DNA of 64,000 nucleotides from JAFEDN01 sp963712715 (GTDB lineage Bacteria > Pseudomonadota > Gammaproteobacteria > Coxiellales > Coxiellaceae): assembly GCA_963712715.1 (NCBI GenBank), contig CAVQJI010000020.1, positions 129,909 to 193,908 on the forward strand, given 5' to 3'. Below, piece by piece: positions 54,527-63,767 of this stretch. The first letter of the stretch is position 1. Every line of letters starts with the position of its first letter. Under the pieces are notes generated by a model, which saw only the letters and a list, made by a program, of their open reading frames with translations, ran no database searches and had not been told where the DNA came from. Made by a program: the position numbers and the translations under genes.

Positions 54527-55934
54527 AGTGGATATTTGCATTCTCGGCGCCGGAGCGGGAGGTTTAAGCGTGGCCGCTGCCGCGGTACAGATGGGCGCCC
54601 GTGTTGTTCTAATAGAAGCTGAGAAAATGGGCGGCGATTGCCTTAATTATGGCTGTGTTCCTTCTAAATCCTTACTGGCAGTAGCTAAAAAAGCCCACTT
54701 GATGGGCATGGTGGATCAATGGGGAATTATTGCGGCCAAACCGCAAATTGATATGGTAAATGTGATGGGTTATGTGCACAGCGTCATTGAGACGCTTGCG
54801 CCGAATGATTCGGTGGAACGTTTTGAAAAATTGGGGGTTAAAGTCATTAAAGCGGTGGCCCGTTTCAAAGATAAAATGACTATTCAGGCTGGAGGCGAAA
54901 CCATTAAAGCGCGACGTTTCGTGATTGCAACCGGCTCGTCTCCAGCCGTACCGGCTATCCCCGGAATAGATACAGTTCCCTTCTACACCAATGAAACTAT
55001 TTTTCAGTTAACGGAAAAACCCGAACACCTGATCATTCTCGGTGGCGGCCCTATTGGATGTGAATTGGCCCAGGCTTTTTTGTGGTTGGGCATAAAAGTC
55101 ACCATTTTGGAAAAAAAAACAATTCTATCTAAAGACGAACCGGATTTAGTTAATATTTTACGCCGTCAATTAGTGGATCAAGGATTAATTTTACAGGAAG
55201 GAGTGCAAATAATCGCCTTAAAACAGAATAACAATGGTATTGATGTGGTTATTGAGAAAGAAGGAATCCAGCAAACTTTGCAAGGCTCGCATTTGTTAGT
55301 CGCGATTGGACGAAAAATCGATGTAGAGCATTTAAATCTTCCGGTGACTGGGGTGGCCTATTCTCTCAGAGGGATTCAGGTAGACAAAAGTCTGCGCACC
55401 ACCAACCGTCACATTTTTGCGATCGGTGATGTGGTTGGCAGCTATCAATTTACACATATGGCCAATTATCATGCCGGGATTGTAATTCGAAATATTTTAT
55501 TTCGGTTACCTGCCAAAGTGAATTATACAGCAGTGCCATGGGTTACTTATACTGATCCAGAATTAGCGCACGTCGGTTTGCTGGAAACCGAAGCCTTGCG
55601 TCAAGATCCTAAATCTAAAGTAATCACCTGGGATTTCACAGAAAATGACCGTGCGCAAATAGAACACGAAATAACCGGAAAAATAAAAGTGATTACCAAT
55701 CGACGCGGCGTTGTATCAGGGGTGAGTATTTTAGGTGCTAATGCGGGAGAATTATTACTACCCTGGATCATTCTAGTCAACGAAAGAAAGAAAATCGGTC
55801 ATATGGCCAGCGTGATTGTTCCTTATCCTACTCGCAGCGAAATCAGTAAACGCGTGGTGGCGGAATATTATACGCCTCTGTTGTTTTCTAAAAAAATCCG
55901 TTGGTTGGTCAGATTGTTGGCGATATTCGGATGA
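54510..55934 (+). CDS. Flavin disulfide oxidoreductase of the DedA-linked family
   Basis: A 474-residue class I FAD-dependent reductase. GAGAGGLSVAAAAVQMGA binds FAD, Cys44/Cys49 (GGDCLNYGC) is the redox disulfide, GGGPIGCELAQAF binds NAD(P)H, and FAIGDVVGSYQFTHMA is the second FAD motif. The usual HPTxxE is altered to PYPTRSEI, so the active-site His is absent. This is typical of mercuric-reductase-like proteins that pair with TVP38 proteins. The electron acceptor is unknown. Confidence 0.9.
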   Translation: MSNETKVDICILGAGAGGLSVAAAAVQMGARVVLIEAEKMGGDCLNYGCVPSKSLLAVAKKAHLMGMVDQWGIIAAKPQIDMVNVMGYVHSVIETLAPNDSVERFEKLGVKVIKAVARFKDKMTIQAGGETIKARRFVIATGSSPAVPAIPGIDTVPFYTNETIFQLTEKPEHLIILGGGPIGCELAQAFLWLGIKVTILEKKTILSKDEPDLVNILRRQLVDQGLILQEGVQIIALKQNNNGIDVVIEKEGIQQTLQGSHLLVAIGRKIDVEHLNLPVTGVAYSLRGIQVDKSLRTTNRHIFAIGDVVGSYQFTHMANYHAGIVIRNILFRLPAKVNYTAVPWVTYTDPELAHVGLLETEALRQDPKSKVITWDFTENDRAQIEHEITGKIKVITNRRGVVSGVSILGANAGELLLPWIILVNERKKIGHMASVIVPYPTRSEISKRVVAEYYTPLLFSKKIRWLVRLLAIFG

Positions 55935-56065
55935 GTTTAGCCAACTGGATTGTTTTTAGCATTTTATTGCTGAGTATTCTATCGTTTGGCGTTTTTAAAT
56001 CGGGCCAGGTGAACGCGCGTAATCTTTACCTGCTGGCTGGCAGAAAAACCAAACAGAGAAAATAA
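55931..56065 (+). CDS. Small membrane peptide, possibly a truncated sodium:solute symporter
   Basis: A 44-residue frame whose ATG overlaps the previous TGA (ATGA). It has one hydrophobic helix (WIVFSILLLSILSFGVF) followed by NLYLLAGRKTK, like the first loop of sodium:solute symporters (LAGR). It could be the stub of a lost gene or a genuine small protein of the operon. Confidence 0.4.
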   Translation: MSLANWIVFSILLLSILSFGVFKSGQVNARNLYLLAGRKTKQRK

Positions 56066-56074
56066 AGAATCCGT

Positions 56075-56659
56075 ATGTTAAATGATTATTTTCAGACACA
56101 TTACCAAAGATTTTTACTCGATCCTGTTTTGAAATACGTTAATCTGCGCTGTTCACCGGTTCTAATCACGCTGTTGGCAGGTTTAATTGGGTTGCTGGTA
56201 TTTCCCGCGTTAAAACTGCAGATGCCATTACTGGCAACGGCGTTATTATTAATATCGGGTTTTTTAGACACGTTAGATGGCGCGTTAGCCAGAAAATTGG
56301 GCGTAACCAGTGATTGGGGCGCAGCGTTGGACATCATAGTAGACAGAGCCGTAGAGTTAACCATCATTTTAGCGTTATTTTCCCTGGATCCACCGCGTCG
56401 AGGTTGGATCTGTTTGCTGATGCTGGGGAGCATGCTATTATGCATAACGAGTTTTTTGATCGTCGGAATTTTTACCCGTAATGACTCGGCTAAAAGTTTT
56501 TATTATAGCCCAGGATTAATGGAAAGGGCGGAGGCTTTTATATTTTTTTGCCTGATGATTTGGTTTCCCGGACATATTAACATTTTAGCCACTTTATTTA
56601 TTTGTCTAACCTTATGGACAGCTTTAGTTAGAGTCAAAGAGTTTTACAAACAAGGATGA
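56075..56659 (+). CDS. CDP-alcohol phosphatidyltransferase
   Basis: A 194-residue integral membrane enzyme with DGALARKLGVTSDWGAALD followed by IIVD. This fulfils the family signature DG-x2-AR-x8-G-x3-D-x3-D in every position; the Asp residues bind metal. The family makes phospholipids such as phosphatidylglycerol phosphate, phosphatidylcholine or phosphatidylinositol; which one is not decided by sequence. With the methyltransferase downstream it may serve phospholipid modification. Confidence 0.92.
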   Translation: MLNDYFQTHYQRFLLDPVLKYVNLRCSPVLITLLAGLIGLLVFPALKLQMPLLATALLLISGFLDTLDGALARKLGVTSDWGAALDIIVDRAVELTIILALFSLDPPRRGWICLLMLGSMLLCITSFLIVGIFTRNDSAKSFYYSPGLMERAEAFIFFCLMIWFPGHINILATLFICLTLWTALVRVKEFYKQG

Positions 56660-57234
56660 GTCATATGATGAAATACGTTGTTATTTTCTTAACTTTAACA
56701 CTCAGCACTTTAGCTTATGCTAAAACTGAATCAGCTATTTTTGCCGGCGGTTGTTTTTGGTGTCTACAAGCTGATTTTGATAAATTGCCCGGAGTGATTT
56801 CGACCCAGGCGGGTTATGATGGCGGCCAGGAGCCCAATCCCACTTATGAGCAAGTTTCTGCAGGTTCAACGGGTTATGCGGAATCAGTGAAAGTGGAATA
56901 TGATAGCGATAAGCTCAGTTATGAAAATCTGATGGATTATTTTTGGCATCATATCGACCCCACGGTCAGCGACCAACAATTTTGTGATAAAGGGCATCAA
57001 TATCGGACCGCCATATTTTATCTGAACGATACACAGAAACAATTAGCAAACGCTTCGCTAACCAAGGTCAAGCAGTATTTTCCGACGATTTATACCGAAA
57101 TTGTTCCATCGACAAAATTTTATCCTGCGGAAGAGTATCACCAGAAATATTATTTAAAAAATCCGGTTCGCTATAAATACTATCGCTGGAATTGTGGTCG
57201 TGATGCGCGTGTTAAGGAGGTTTGGCATGAATAA
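56656..57234 (+). CDS. msrA: Periplasmic peptide-methionine (S)-S-oxide reductase MsrA
   Basis: A 192-residue enzyme with a signal peptide (MMKYVVIFLTLTLSTLAYA). The catalytic motif is GGCFWC (Cys33 catalytic, Cys36 nearby), and the rest follows the family (QAGYDGG, PTYEQVSAGSTGYAESV, FWHHIDPT, QYRTAIFY). It repairs methionine sulfoxide in periplasmic proteins. The start overlaps the previous stop by four bases. Confidence 0.94.
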   Translation: MSHMMKYVVIFLTLTLSTLAYAKTESAIFAGGCFWCLQADFDKLPGVISTQAGYDGGQEPNPTYEQVSAGSTGYAESVKVEYDSDKLSYENLMDYFWHHIDPTVSDQQFCDKGHQYRTAIFYLNDTQKQLANASLTKVKQYFPTIYTEIVPSTKFYPAEEYHQKYYLKNPVRYKYYRWNCGRDARVKEVWHE

Positions 57235-57760
57235 TTATCAAAAATATAAGGTATTAGCCCTGGCTATTTGTTTAAGCATGGGTGGATTGGCGTCGGCTGC
57301 TCCTAATGATGATCAATATAAAAATTTTGATAAAGCACAGCGCCTAAAGACCCTGACTCCGTTACAATATAACGTCACCCAAAAAGGCGCGACCGAAAAG
57401 TCCTTTGACAATCCATATTGGGATAATAAAACTCCCGGTATTTATGTGGACATTGTCTCGGGTGAGCCTTTATTCAGTTCAACGGATAAGTTTGATTCTG
57501 GCACTGGATGGCCAAGTTTTACTAAACCGATTGATGATTCTTATGTCGTTCTTAAGCCGCAACACAATCTTATTTTCCCTGATAAAATCGAGGTTAAGTC
57601 AAAATATGCAGATTCGCATTTGGGGGATCTATTTCATGATGGGCCGCCACCCACGGGAATACGTTATTGTTTAGATTCAGCGGCTCTAAAATTTATTCCT
57701 GCCACAAATTTAGATAAAGAGGGTTATCCTCAATACAAATATCTTTTTGAAAAAAAGTAA
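57227..57760 (+). CDS. msrB: Periplasmic peptide-methionine (R)-S-oxide reductase MsrB
   Basis: The start at 57227 is supported by AAGGAGG seven bases before it. This removes the 11 upstream codons of the open frame and gives a signal peptide (MNNYQKYKVLALAICLSMGGLASA). KFDSGTGWPSF and GIRYCLDSAALKFIP are MsrB motifs, with the catalytic Cys in RYC. The two zinc CxxC pairs of many MsrB proteins are absent (VDIVSGEPLFSS). It overlaps msrA by eight bases and completes a periplasmic MsrAB pair. Confidence 0.92.
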   Translation: MNNYQKYKVLALAICLSMGGLASAAPNDDQYKNFDKAQRLKTLTPLQYNVTQKGATEKSFDNPYWDNKTPGIYVDIVSGEPLFSSTDKFDSGTGWPSFTKPIDDSYVVLKPQHNLIFPDKIEVKSKYADSHLGDLFHDGPPPTGIRYCLDSAALKFIPATNLDKEGYPQYKYLFEKK

Positions 57761-57784
57761 TGATGCTGGAAGAAATATGCCACG

Positions 57785-58435
57785 ATGGAAATAACCAGAG
57801 AGAATAAAAAACTTGCCGCAAAATACCGCAGAACATCGCGATGGTATGATTTTCTCGATGCTTATTGGGAAAGACAGTATCAAAAAATCAGACCCCTGAT
57901 TGTCGGTGATATTTATGGGAATGTTTTAGAGGTTGGTGTTGGTACAGGACGAAATTTGCCTTTTTATAAAGTAGGTGTGCAAATAACCGCTATAGATTTA
58001 TCACCTGAAATGTTAGCCATTGCTAAAACTCGCGCACCGCTTAACTTTAATATTACTTTTATGCAAGCTGACGCTACCTTATTAACGAAGATTCCAGACA
58101 ATCAGTTTGATTGGTATATCGCTACATTTTTATTTTGTGTTATCCCTAATCATCTACAACTTGCTGCTCTGGATCAGATGGCCAGAGTGTTAAAACCGAA
58201 TGGTAAATTCCGAATTTTAGAAATTACCTTTTCTAAAAAAAGAATTCCGTATCTAAAACAAAAATTGTTTTCGGTATTTGTGGAGCGAGTGTACGGAGCG
58301 CGATTCGACCGGCAGATATTAGCATTGATTAAAAAGCATCCTTCCCTGAAAGTGACTCGGCAGTCCTTCTTAAAAGGAGATACTCTTTTGCTGATTGAAG
58401 GTGAAAAAATCGAAAATAAAGGTTCTAATTATTAA
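57785..58435 (+). CDS. SAM-dependent methyltransferase (UbiE/PmtA-like)
   Basis: A 216-residue class I methyltransferase. VLEVGVGTGRNLPFY is motif I, AIDLSPEMLAIAKTRA motif II, FDWYIATFLFCVIP motif III. YRRTSRWYDFLDAYWERQYQKIRP near the start is typical of phospholipid or ubiquinone methyltransferases. Following a CDP-alcohol phosphotransferase, phosphatidylethanolamine N-methylation is an attractive guess. It is last in the operon. Confidence 0.85.
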   Translation: MEITRENKKLAAKYRRTSRWYDFLDAYWERQYQKIRPLIVGDIYGNVLEVGVGTGRNLPFYKVGVQITAIDLSPEMLAIAKTRAPLNFNITFMQADATLLTKIPDNQFDWYIATFLFCVIPNHLQLAALDQMARVLKPNGKFRILEITFSKKRIPYLKQKLFSVFVERVYGARFDRQILALIKKHPSLKVTRQSFLKGDTLLLIEGEKIENKGSNY

Positions 58436-58676
58436 AAACAGAAACCCATATTTTTTATAATTTTGAAAACAGATGAAGAATTGACTACCCTGGCAATCAA
58501 AGTAATTGCTTCAGGTCTGCAAACTCAGAGTCGTTGAGTATATAGCACAGAGGTTATTTTCCTGATTTATTTTTATCCGATTTAATACATTTTAAAATTG
58601 ACAGATATACAAACTTTCGGCAAAATACAACCTGTTACTTTCCCCTACCCTGCATAACTTAAAAAGGAACACGAGA

Positions 58677-59327
58677 ATGATTAGGGTACTTCTGATTGAT
58701 GATCACGCAATAGTGCGCCAGGCGCTTCACTCATTACTAATTAATGCCAAAGATATTCAGATAGTCGCAGAAGCGGGTACCGGCACGGAAGGCGTGCAAC
58801 TGGCGCGGGAATTGCATCCCTCGGTGATTATTCTTGATTTAAAGCTGCCGGATATCAGCGGACTGGAAGTGACCACCCGCTGCCTGCGTTTGGAACCGGC
58901 GCCCAAAATACTGGTGGTCTCTTCCACCGGTCATTACGAATATTCCCAGCGCATTCTGAAAACGGGAGCATCCGGGTATATCACCAAGGATGCAGACCGG
59001 GAAGAGCTGATTAAAGCCATCAGGGCGGTCCATCGGGATCAGCCTTTCATCAGCGCCGCGATCGCCAGCCGGTTGGCGCTGGCTAAAATTGATTATAAAG
59101 CCCACGCCATTTTTAGTGAGTTGAACAATAAAGAGATGGAAGTACTGTTGTTATCCCTACACAATGTGCCAGCCATTGAAATCGCCAAACGCTTACGGAT
59201 AGGTGACAAAACAGTTCACAGTCACCGTTGTCGCATTTTTAAAAAACTCGGCGTCGAAAATGAGGTTGGCCTACTATTGCTGGCGATTCGGGAAGGCCTG
59301 CTAACAGTGGATGAAGCCGGTCATTAA
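58677..59327 (+). CDS. letA: LetA/GacA/UvrY-like NarL-family response regulator
   Basis: A 216-residue regulator. The receiver domain has DDHAIVRQALHSLL at the start, phospho-acceptor Asp in VIILDLKLPDISGLEV, and Lys in YITKDADREE. The C-terminal LuxR-type HTH is LNNKEMEVLLLSLHNVPAIEIAKRLRIGDKTVHSHRCRIFKKLGV. It resembles GacA/LetA, which control the transmissive phase in Legionella through small RNAs. No sensor lies nearby. AAAAAGGAACACGAG precedes the ATG. The symbol is a best guess. Confidence 0.75.
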   Translation: MIRVLLIDDHAIVRQALHSLLINAKDIQIVAEAGTGTEGVQLARELHPSVIILDLKLPDISGLEVTTRCLRLEPAPKILVVSSTGHYEYSQRILKTGASGYITKDADREELIKAIRAVHRDQPFISAAIASRLALAKIDYKAHAIFSELNNKEMEVLLLSLHNVPAIEIAKRLRIGDKTVHSHRCRIFKKLGVENEVGLLLLAIREGLLTVDEAGH

Positions 59328-59332
59328 CTGAT

Positions 59333-59815
59333 TTGTCGGTTGACCTGTCCGGGATCGCCATATTTTGTAATTATGGACCTGCCAGCACCACCGATGGAAA
59401 ATATCTTATTCGCGAAGGTGATCTGTCACGCCCGCTGCGTCCTGACGAATTGATGCATTTCATGACAGATCGGATTTCTTTTAACTGGGAGTTGCAACCA
59501 ACTGGCATTTCCGCGGATGATTATGATCCTGAAAAATGGAGAATGTTATCGGGACACCTGAGAAAATCAGAACGAATCAGCCCATTTATAAAAGAAAAAA
59601 CTGATTCAGAATTAATTGCCCACTATTATTTTACATGTCATCAGCAATTAACCCGCCTTGGTATACTTTGCATCGGCAAGCGAGAACAAAGAGCCTTGCT
59701 GAATACTGCTCCGTTTATTCAGTGCATCAAATATGATGAACGGGGACAGAAAATTCGCATGGCGAAATTCATCAGCGAATTGGACCGGTTAAACGGTAAT
59801 CGTGCCGGGCCTTAA
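59333..59815 (+). CDS. Hypothetical protein, TTG start
   Basis: A 160-residue frame beginning with TTG five bases after the regulator stop. It has no recognised family and no clear ribosome binding site. Charged and soluble composition (EKWRMLSGHLRKSERISPFIKEK). The C-terminal part overlaps the NDH-2 fragment by 14 bases. It could be a remnant of a longer gene; the coding character is weak to moderate. Confidence 0.4.
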   Translation: MSVDLSGIAIFCNYGPASTTDGKYLIREGDLSRPLRPDELMHFMTDRISFNWELQPTGISADDYDPEKWRMLSGHLRKSERISPFIKEKTDSELIAHYYFTCHQQLTRLGILCIGKREQRALLNTAPFIQCIKYDERGQKIRMAKFISELDRLNGNRAGP

Positions 59816-60683
59816 TAGCACTTACTTAATGATGCCAGCCATGAAGGGATATAGGATTTATCCGCCAATAGATGGACTCCAAGAGTATTCATTCAATACC
59901 GATAGCTCTGATGCTGCTATTAAACTAGCCAAGCATTTAGAGGGTTTGCCGGAAAAACCCGTAGTGGGACGGTTTACCGCAGTAGTTGTTGGCGGTAGTT
60001 TTACTGGATTGGAAATAGCAACAGAATTAGTAGAACGATTGAAGCAGGTAGCCGAAAATTGCGGGCAAGTAAAACAAGTCCGCATTATTATTGTCGATAG
60101 TCATGAAGTGGTTTCCGCTTTGGGTATGCAAGCCCAACCTATTATCGCCGAGGTGTTGAAGGAATTAAAAATAGAAGCTATAAATGGCGTAAAGGTTATC
60201 GCGATTAACCAAAACCAAGTCTTTTTAGATTCCGGCGAGATAATCAATTCTCAAACCATTATTTGGGCTGGCGGCCTGAGAGCAAATCCCTTAGCGGCTC
60301 TGTTCCCGACTAAAAAAAATCACTTAGGTCGATTAATTCTCGATGCGCATTTAAAAATTCCGGGCGTAAAAGATTGTTTTTCAGCGGGAGATACCGGCAC
60401 CGCCATGACCGATGATCAACATGTATCCTTGATGTCTTGCCGGCATGCTATGCCACAGGGACGAATTGCCGGGTATAACGCTGTAGCAGACCTATATGGA
60501 AAACCTCTATTAAGATATCGTCAAGAAAAGTATGTTACCTGCCTTGATTTAGGTCAAGGGGGGCTATGCCTTACTTGGCGCTGGCTGGCTGATTCTCAAA
60601 ACAGAAGGCGACTTGCAAAATGCGGCACGCCGCCAAGGCCGATGGTGTTTTATTGCAGTCATTATTGCTATTGGTGTGGTTAG
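59802..60683 (+). pseudogene. NDH-2-like NADH:quinone oxidoreductase, truncated at both ends
   Basis: Begins in the linker (YRIYPPIDGLQEYSFNTDSSDAAIKLAKHLEGLP) and holds the NADH-binding motif AVVVGGSFTGLEIATELVERL, VIWAGGLRANPLAAL and FSAGDTGTA, the second FAD motif. The first FAD-binding Rossmann segment (about 90 residues) is missing. After DLGQGG near 60560 it runs out of frame into cydB-derived sequence. It is a remnant, not a working enzyme. Confidence 0.75.
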
Positions 60684-61062
60684 CCTTTGGACCCCGCTGA
60701 GCAATAATGATATTGCTCATCGTTGGTTTTCCTGGCCTAATATTGCTTATCTTTCACCTGTACCTATTGTGACTGTAGCCATTGTATTCTTTGAATGGCG
60801 CGCATTAACCAATCAATCCGAAATTGCACCCTTTGCAGGTGCAATAGGATTGTTTCTCATTTCTTATTTTGGGATTGCCATCAGCCTTTTTCCGATGATC
60901 GTTCCACATCACTTCACTCTGTGGCAAGCAGCATCAGCACCTGAGACGCAAACATTTTTACTTATTGGCACGATGTTTTTACTACCAGTTATCCTGATGT
61001 ACATTGGTTGGTCATACTGGGTATTTCGTGGTAAAGTCCGCGCAGATGTCGGTTATCACTGA
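60559..61062 (+). pseudogene. C-terminal fragment of cytochrome bd oxidase subunit II
   Basis: The frame GYALLGAGWLILKTEGDLQ, then hydrophobic segments and FRGKVRADVGYH, is the last third of CydB. HHFTLWQAASAPETQTFLLIGTMFLLPVILMYIGWSYWVFRGKV is the conserved end of the subunit. The N-terminal part is replaced by the NDH-2 fragment, showing a deletion joining the two genes at about 60560. CydA is absent from the window. Confidence 0.85.
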
Positions 61063-61172
61063 TCATAACAAGAATAGATTTAATTGCTAGTGATTAGAGC
61101 AATATATCAAGAAATTCTTGCAGGGTATGTGTTGAATGTCCAATCGTATAAAGTGTAGGCATAGATAATACT

Positions 61173-63476
61173 TTATTCCTTTGTTGGAAAGACACTGATA
61201 GCATTATCTTCAAGAACCTTTGACCTCAGCAATCTGGGGAAAAATGGCCGCAGCTTCTTGACAAAATCATAGGCCATTAATAACGCGCCAATAGTAAATA
61301 TGACATCTCCTGGCAACCTTAACCATTGCCATAACAAGGTTGTATTATAAAACTCAAGACTTCTTGCGTGGGCATAACCATGCTCATAGACATCCATCAA
61401 CTGTGACCAACCAATCGGGAAAAAATTTAATGCGATCCACAACACAACGCCTGCGTTATATAACCAAAATGCCCAAGTGCCTAATCGATCACTCCAAGTC
61501 AATCGATCACCTACAGCATAACGTAAGCAAAAATAAATTAATGCGATTCCCAGTAATCCAAACGCTCCGAATAATGCAGTATGAGCATGATTCAAGGTCA
61601 AAAAAGTTCCATGTTCGTAATAATTAATAAGCGGCGCATTGAGCGTACCACCGCCAAAAACTCCTGCGCCAACAAAATTCCAAAATGATGCACCCAAGAT
61701 ATAAAGATAAGATAAATTGTAAGTAAAAGCGCTTTGCTTCTTGATCAATTGACGATGTTCGATCGCATCAATGATCAGAAGAACGAGTGGCAACACTTCA
61801 ATGAATGAGAACATTGAACCAAGCGGTACCCATATATCCGGTGTACCCGTCCAATACCAATGATGGCCTGTACCAATGACGCCTCCTAAAAAAATAAGAA
61901 TGGCTTCAAATAACATGGCTCGTTCTGCAAGAAGGCGAGAAATTAGTCCCGTTCCCATTAAAAGATAAGCTGTTGCAGATACTGCAAAAAATTCAAACGA
62001 TTGCTCTACCCAAAGATGTACTACCCACCAGCGCCAAAAATCAGTAATCGTGAAGGATTTTTCAATTCCCGTTAGAGGGATCATTCCAAAACAATATAAT
62101 ACGGCAACATTTATCGTACTTGCCCAAAAAAGATGTTCTAATCTAATTCGCCCAGTCCAAAACTCAATCGTGGCGATTTTTAATCGACCCCAGGTTGGCC
62201 ACATCCCCCTAAAAATGATAAAGCTCCATAAAAAAAGTCCAACGCAAAAACCAATCTGCCAGACCCTACTCAGTTGAAGATACGATAAACCCTGATTACC
62301 AATCCAAAACCATTTTTTGTTAACTAATCCCATAATGCCAAGATAATCACCAACGATAGCGCCAGCAACAATAAAGAGTGTGACCCAAAATAAGAAGTCA
62401 ACCAGAAATCCTTGCCACTTGACTTCTTTACCACTAATAATAGGAGCAAGAAAAATAGCGGAACTAATCCACGATAATGCTATCCAAACAAGGGGAGTTT
62501 GTGTGTGAACATCTCTTAAAAAATTAAATGGCAGAAAAGAATTAATCTGAATCCCATAAAATCCAGTACGTTCTGTATAGTAATGCGCCATAATCGAACC
62601 AGCACCGATTTGCACCAATAAGACGAATGCAACAATAAAAAAATATTTTCCCACTTTCTTCATGCTCGGTGTCAATGGTTGAAAGCCCAGCAGGACAGGC
62701 GTTCTTGGTGCATTATCCGGCGCACTAAGGTAACGATGATAAATGTATAACACCGCGCCAAAGCCAAAAAATACAAAACAAAATGATATCCACGTCCAGT
62801 AAAATGTATTCGGCGTGGGAATATTTCCCATGGTCGGTTCATAAGGCCAATTGTTAGTATAAGAAAAATCTTTACCTAGTCTATGAACAATAGTGGTCAG
62901 CGATGAATAAATAAGAAAATCGGCTGTTTGCAAAGCGCTTTGGTTATCTAAGCTATACGCTTTTGTCCAGCCAGACTCAAAATTATGATTGAGCAAAGAT
63001 TTTTGAATTTCAGATTGCAGTTGCTGTATCGCTTTTGAGATCGGTTGTGATAATGTGGTTGTTTGATGACTAAGATCAATCTGTTGTAATGCCTGCTGCA
63101 TCGTTTTACGAGTCACATATTGATCACCTTCGGATAGATTCGAAAATGATTTCCCAAAACGTTGCCGCGCCATTTCTTCCTCGGTGATTCGCCCTAAACG
63201 CACCAAATATTTCGCCGTGTAATCCTCGCCAAAATATGAGCCCATGCCATATAAACTGCCATAATCCATGAGATCAGCACGTTGAAAACCGGCTTTACCA
63301 GCGACAACATCATCTTCTGTCATAATGACTTGCCCAGAAGATGTTAGAAAATATTGCGGTAATGGCGGCGCTAATTGGTAGGTTTTATATGTACACCAAG
63401 CGACCACCGCAAAACAGATGATTGCTACTATCAATAGAATCCATTTGAGAACATTTGAAACTGGATCTGAATCCAT
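61173..63476 (-). CDS. norB: Quinol-dependent nitric oxide reductase (NorB/qNOR)
   Basis: A 767-residue heme-copper oxidase-superfamily enzyme. An N-terminal anchor helix and a periplasmic domain (about 1-230) precede about twelve helices. HLWVEQSFEFFAVSATAYLLM, GTGHHWYWTGTPDIWVPLGS with adjacent His ligands, and LNHAHTALFGAFGLLG contain the heme and non-heme iron ligands, with Glu in SFIEVLPL. Length matches single-subunit qNOR. It detoxifies NO at the cytoplasmic membrane using quinol. No flanking NorR/NsrR was found. Confidence 0.93.
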   Translation of the reverse strand: MDSDPVSNVLKWILLIVAIICFAVVAWCTYKTYQLAPPLPQYFLTSSGQVIMTEDDVVAGKAGFQRADLMDYGSLYGMGSYFGEDYTAKYLVRLGRITEEEMARQRFGKSFSNLSEGDQYVTRKTMQQALQQIDLSHQTTTLSQPISKAIQQLQSEIQKSLLNHNFESGWTKAYSLDNQSALQTADFLIYSSLTTIVHRLGKDFSYTNNWPYEPTMGNIPTPNTFYWTWISFCFVFFGFGAVLYIYHRYLSAPDNAPRTPVLLGFQPLTPSMKKVGKYFFIVAFVLLVQIGAGSIMAHYYTERTGFYGIQINSFLPFNFLRDVHTQTPLVWIALSWISSAIFLAPIISGKEVKWQGFLVDFLFWVTLFIVAGAIVGDYLGIMGLVNKKWFWIGNQGLSYLQLSRVWQIGFCVGLFLWSFIIFRGMWPTWGRLKIATIEFWTGRIRLEHLFWASTINVAVLYCFGMIPLTGIEKSFTITDFWRWWVVHLWVEQSFEFFAVSATAYLLMGTGLISRLLAERAMLFEAILIFLGGVIGTGHHWYWTGTPDIWVPLGSMFSFIEVLPLVLLIIDAIEHRQLIKKQSAFTYNLSYLYILGASFWNFVGAGVFGGGTLNAPLINYYEHGTFLTLNHAHTALFGAFGLLGIALIYFCLRYAVGDRLTWSDRLGTWAFWLYNAGVVLWIALNFFPIGWSQLMDVYEHGYAHARSLEFYNTTLLWQWLRLPGDVIFTIGALLMAYDFVKKLRPFFPRLLRSKVLEDNAISVFPTKE

Positions 63477-63525
63477 TATTTACATCATAAATATTTTGTT
63501 TTTTATTCCGCATTTTGCATACTCC

Positions 63526-63735
63526 TTATATTTTTTTAAGCGCTGAACCTTTATGCATGGCCAAGTGATCAGTCTTATCACTTTTAATTAAATACTGGGG
63601 TTCATCTTCAGACGCATGAACAGTGTACCCCTTGAATTGAATTTCAGAAGTGATTTTTTTCTTGATTATTCCTTTGACTCTTCCCGCTTCTGAGTTCCAC
63701 TCAACATGGTCACCTACTTTAAATTCTTTTCCCAT
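63526..63735 (-). CDS. DUF2945/hypervirulence-associated TUDOR-like protein
   Basis: A 69-residue protein from MGKEFKVGDHVEWNSEAGRVKG, the typical start of DUF2945. The upstream extension to 63768 overlaps the stop of the next gene and is not family-like. FKGYTVHASEDEPQYLIKSDKTDHLAMHKGSALKK is the conserved second half. The function is unproven; the fold is a small SH3/TUDOR barrel. Confidence 0.85.
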   Translation of the reverse strand: MGKEFKVGDHVEWNSEAGRVKGIIKKKITSEIQFKGYTVHASEDEPQYLIKSDKTDHLAMHKGSALKKI

Positions 63736-63767
63736 AGATATAATCTTCAGCAAATATTTCAAGGTCA

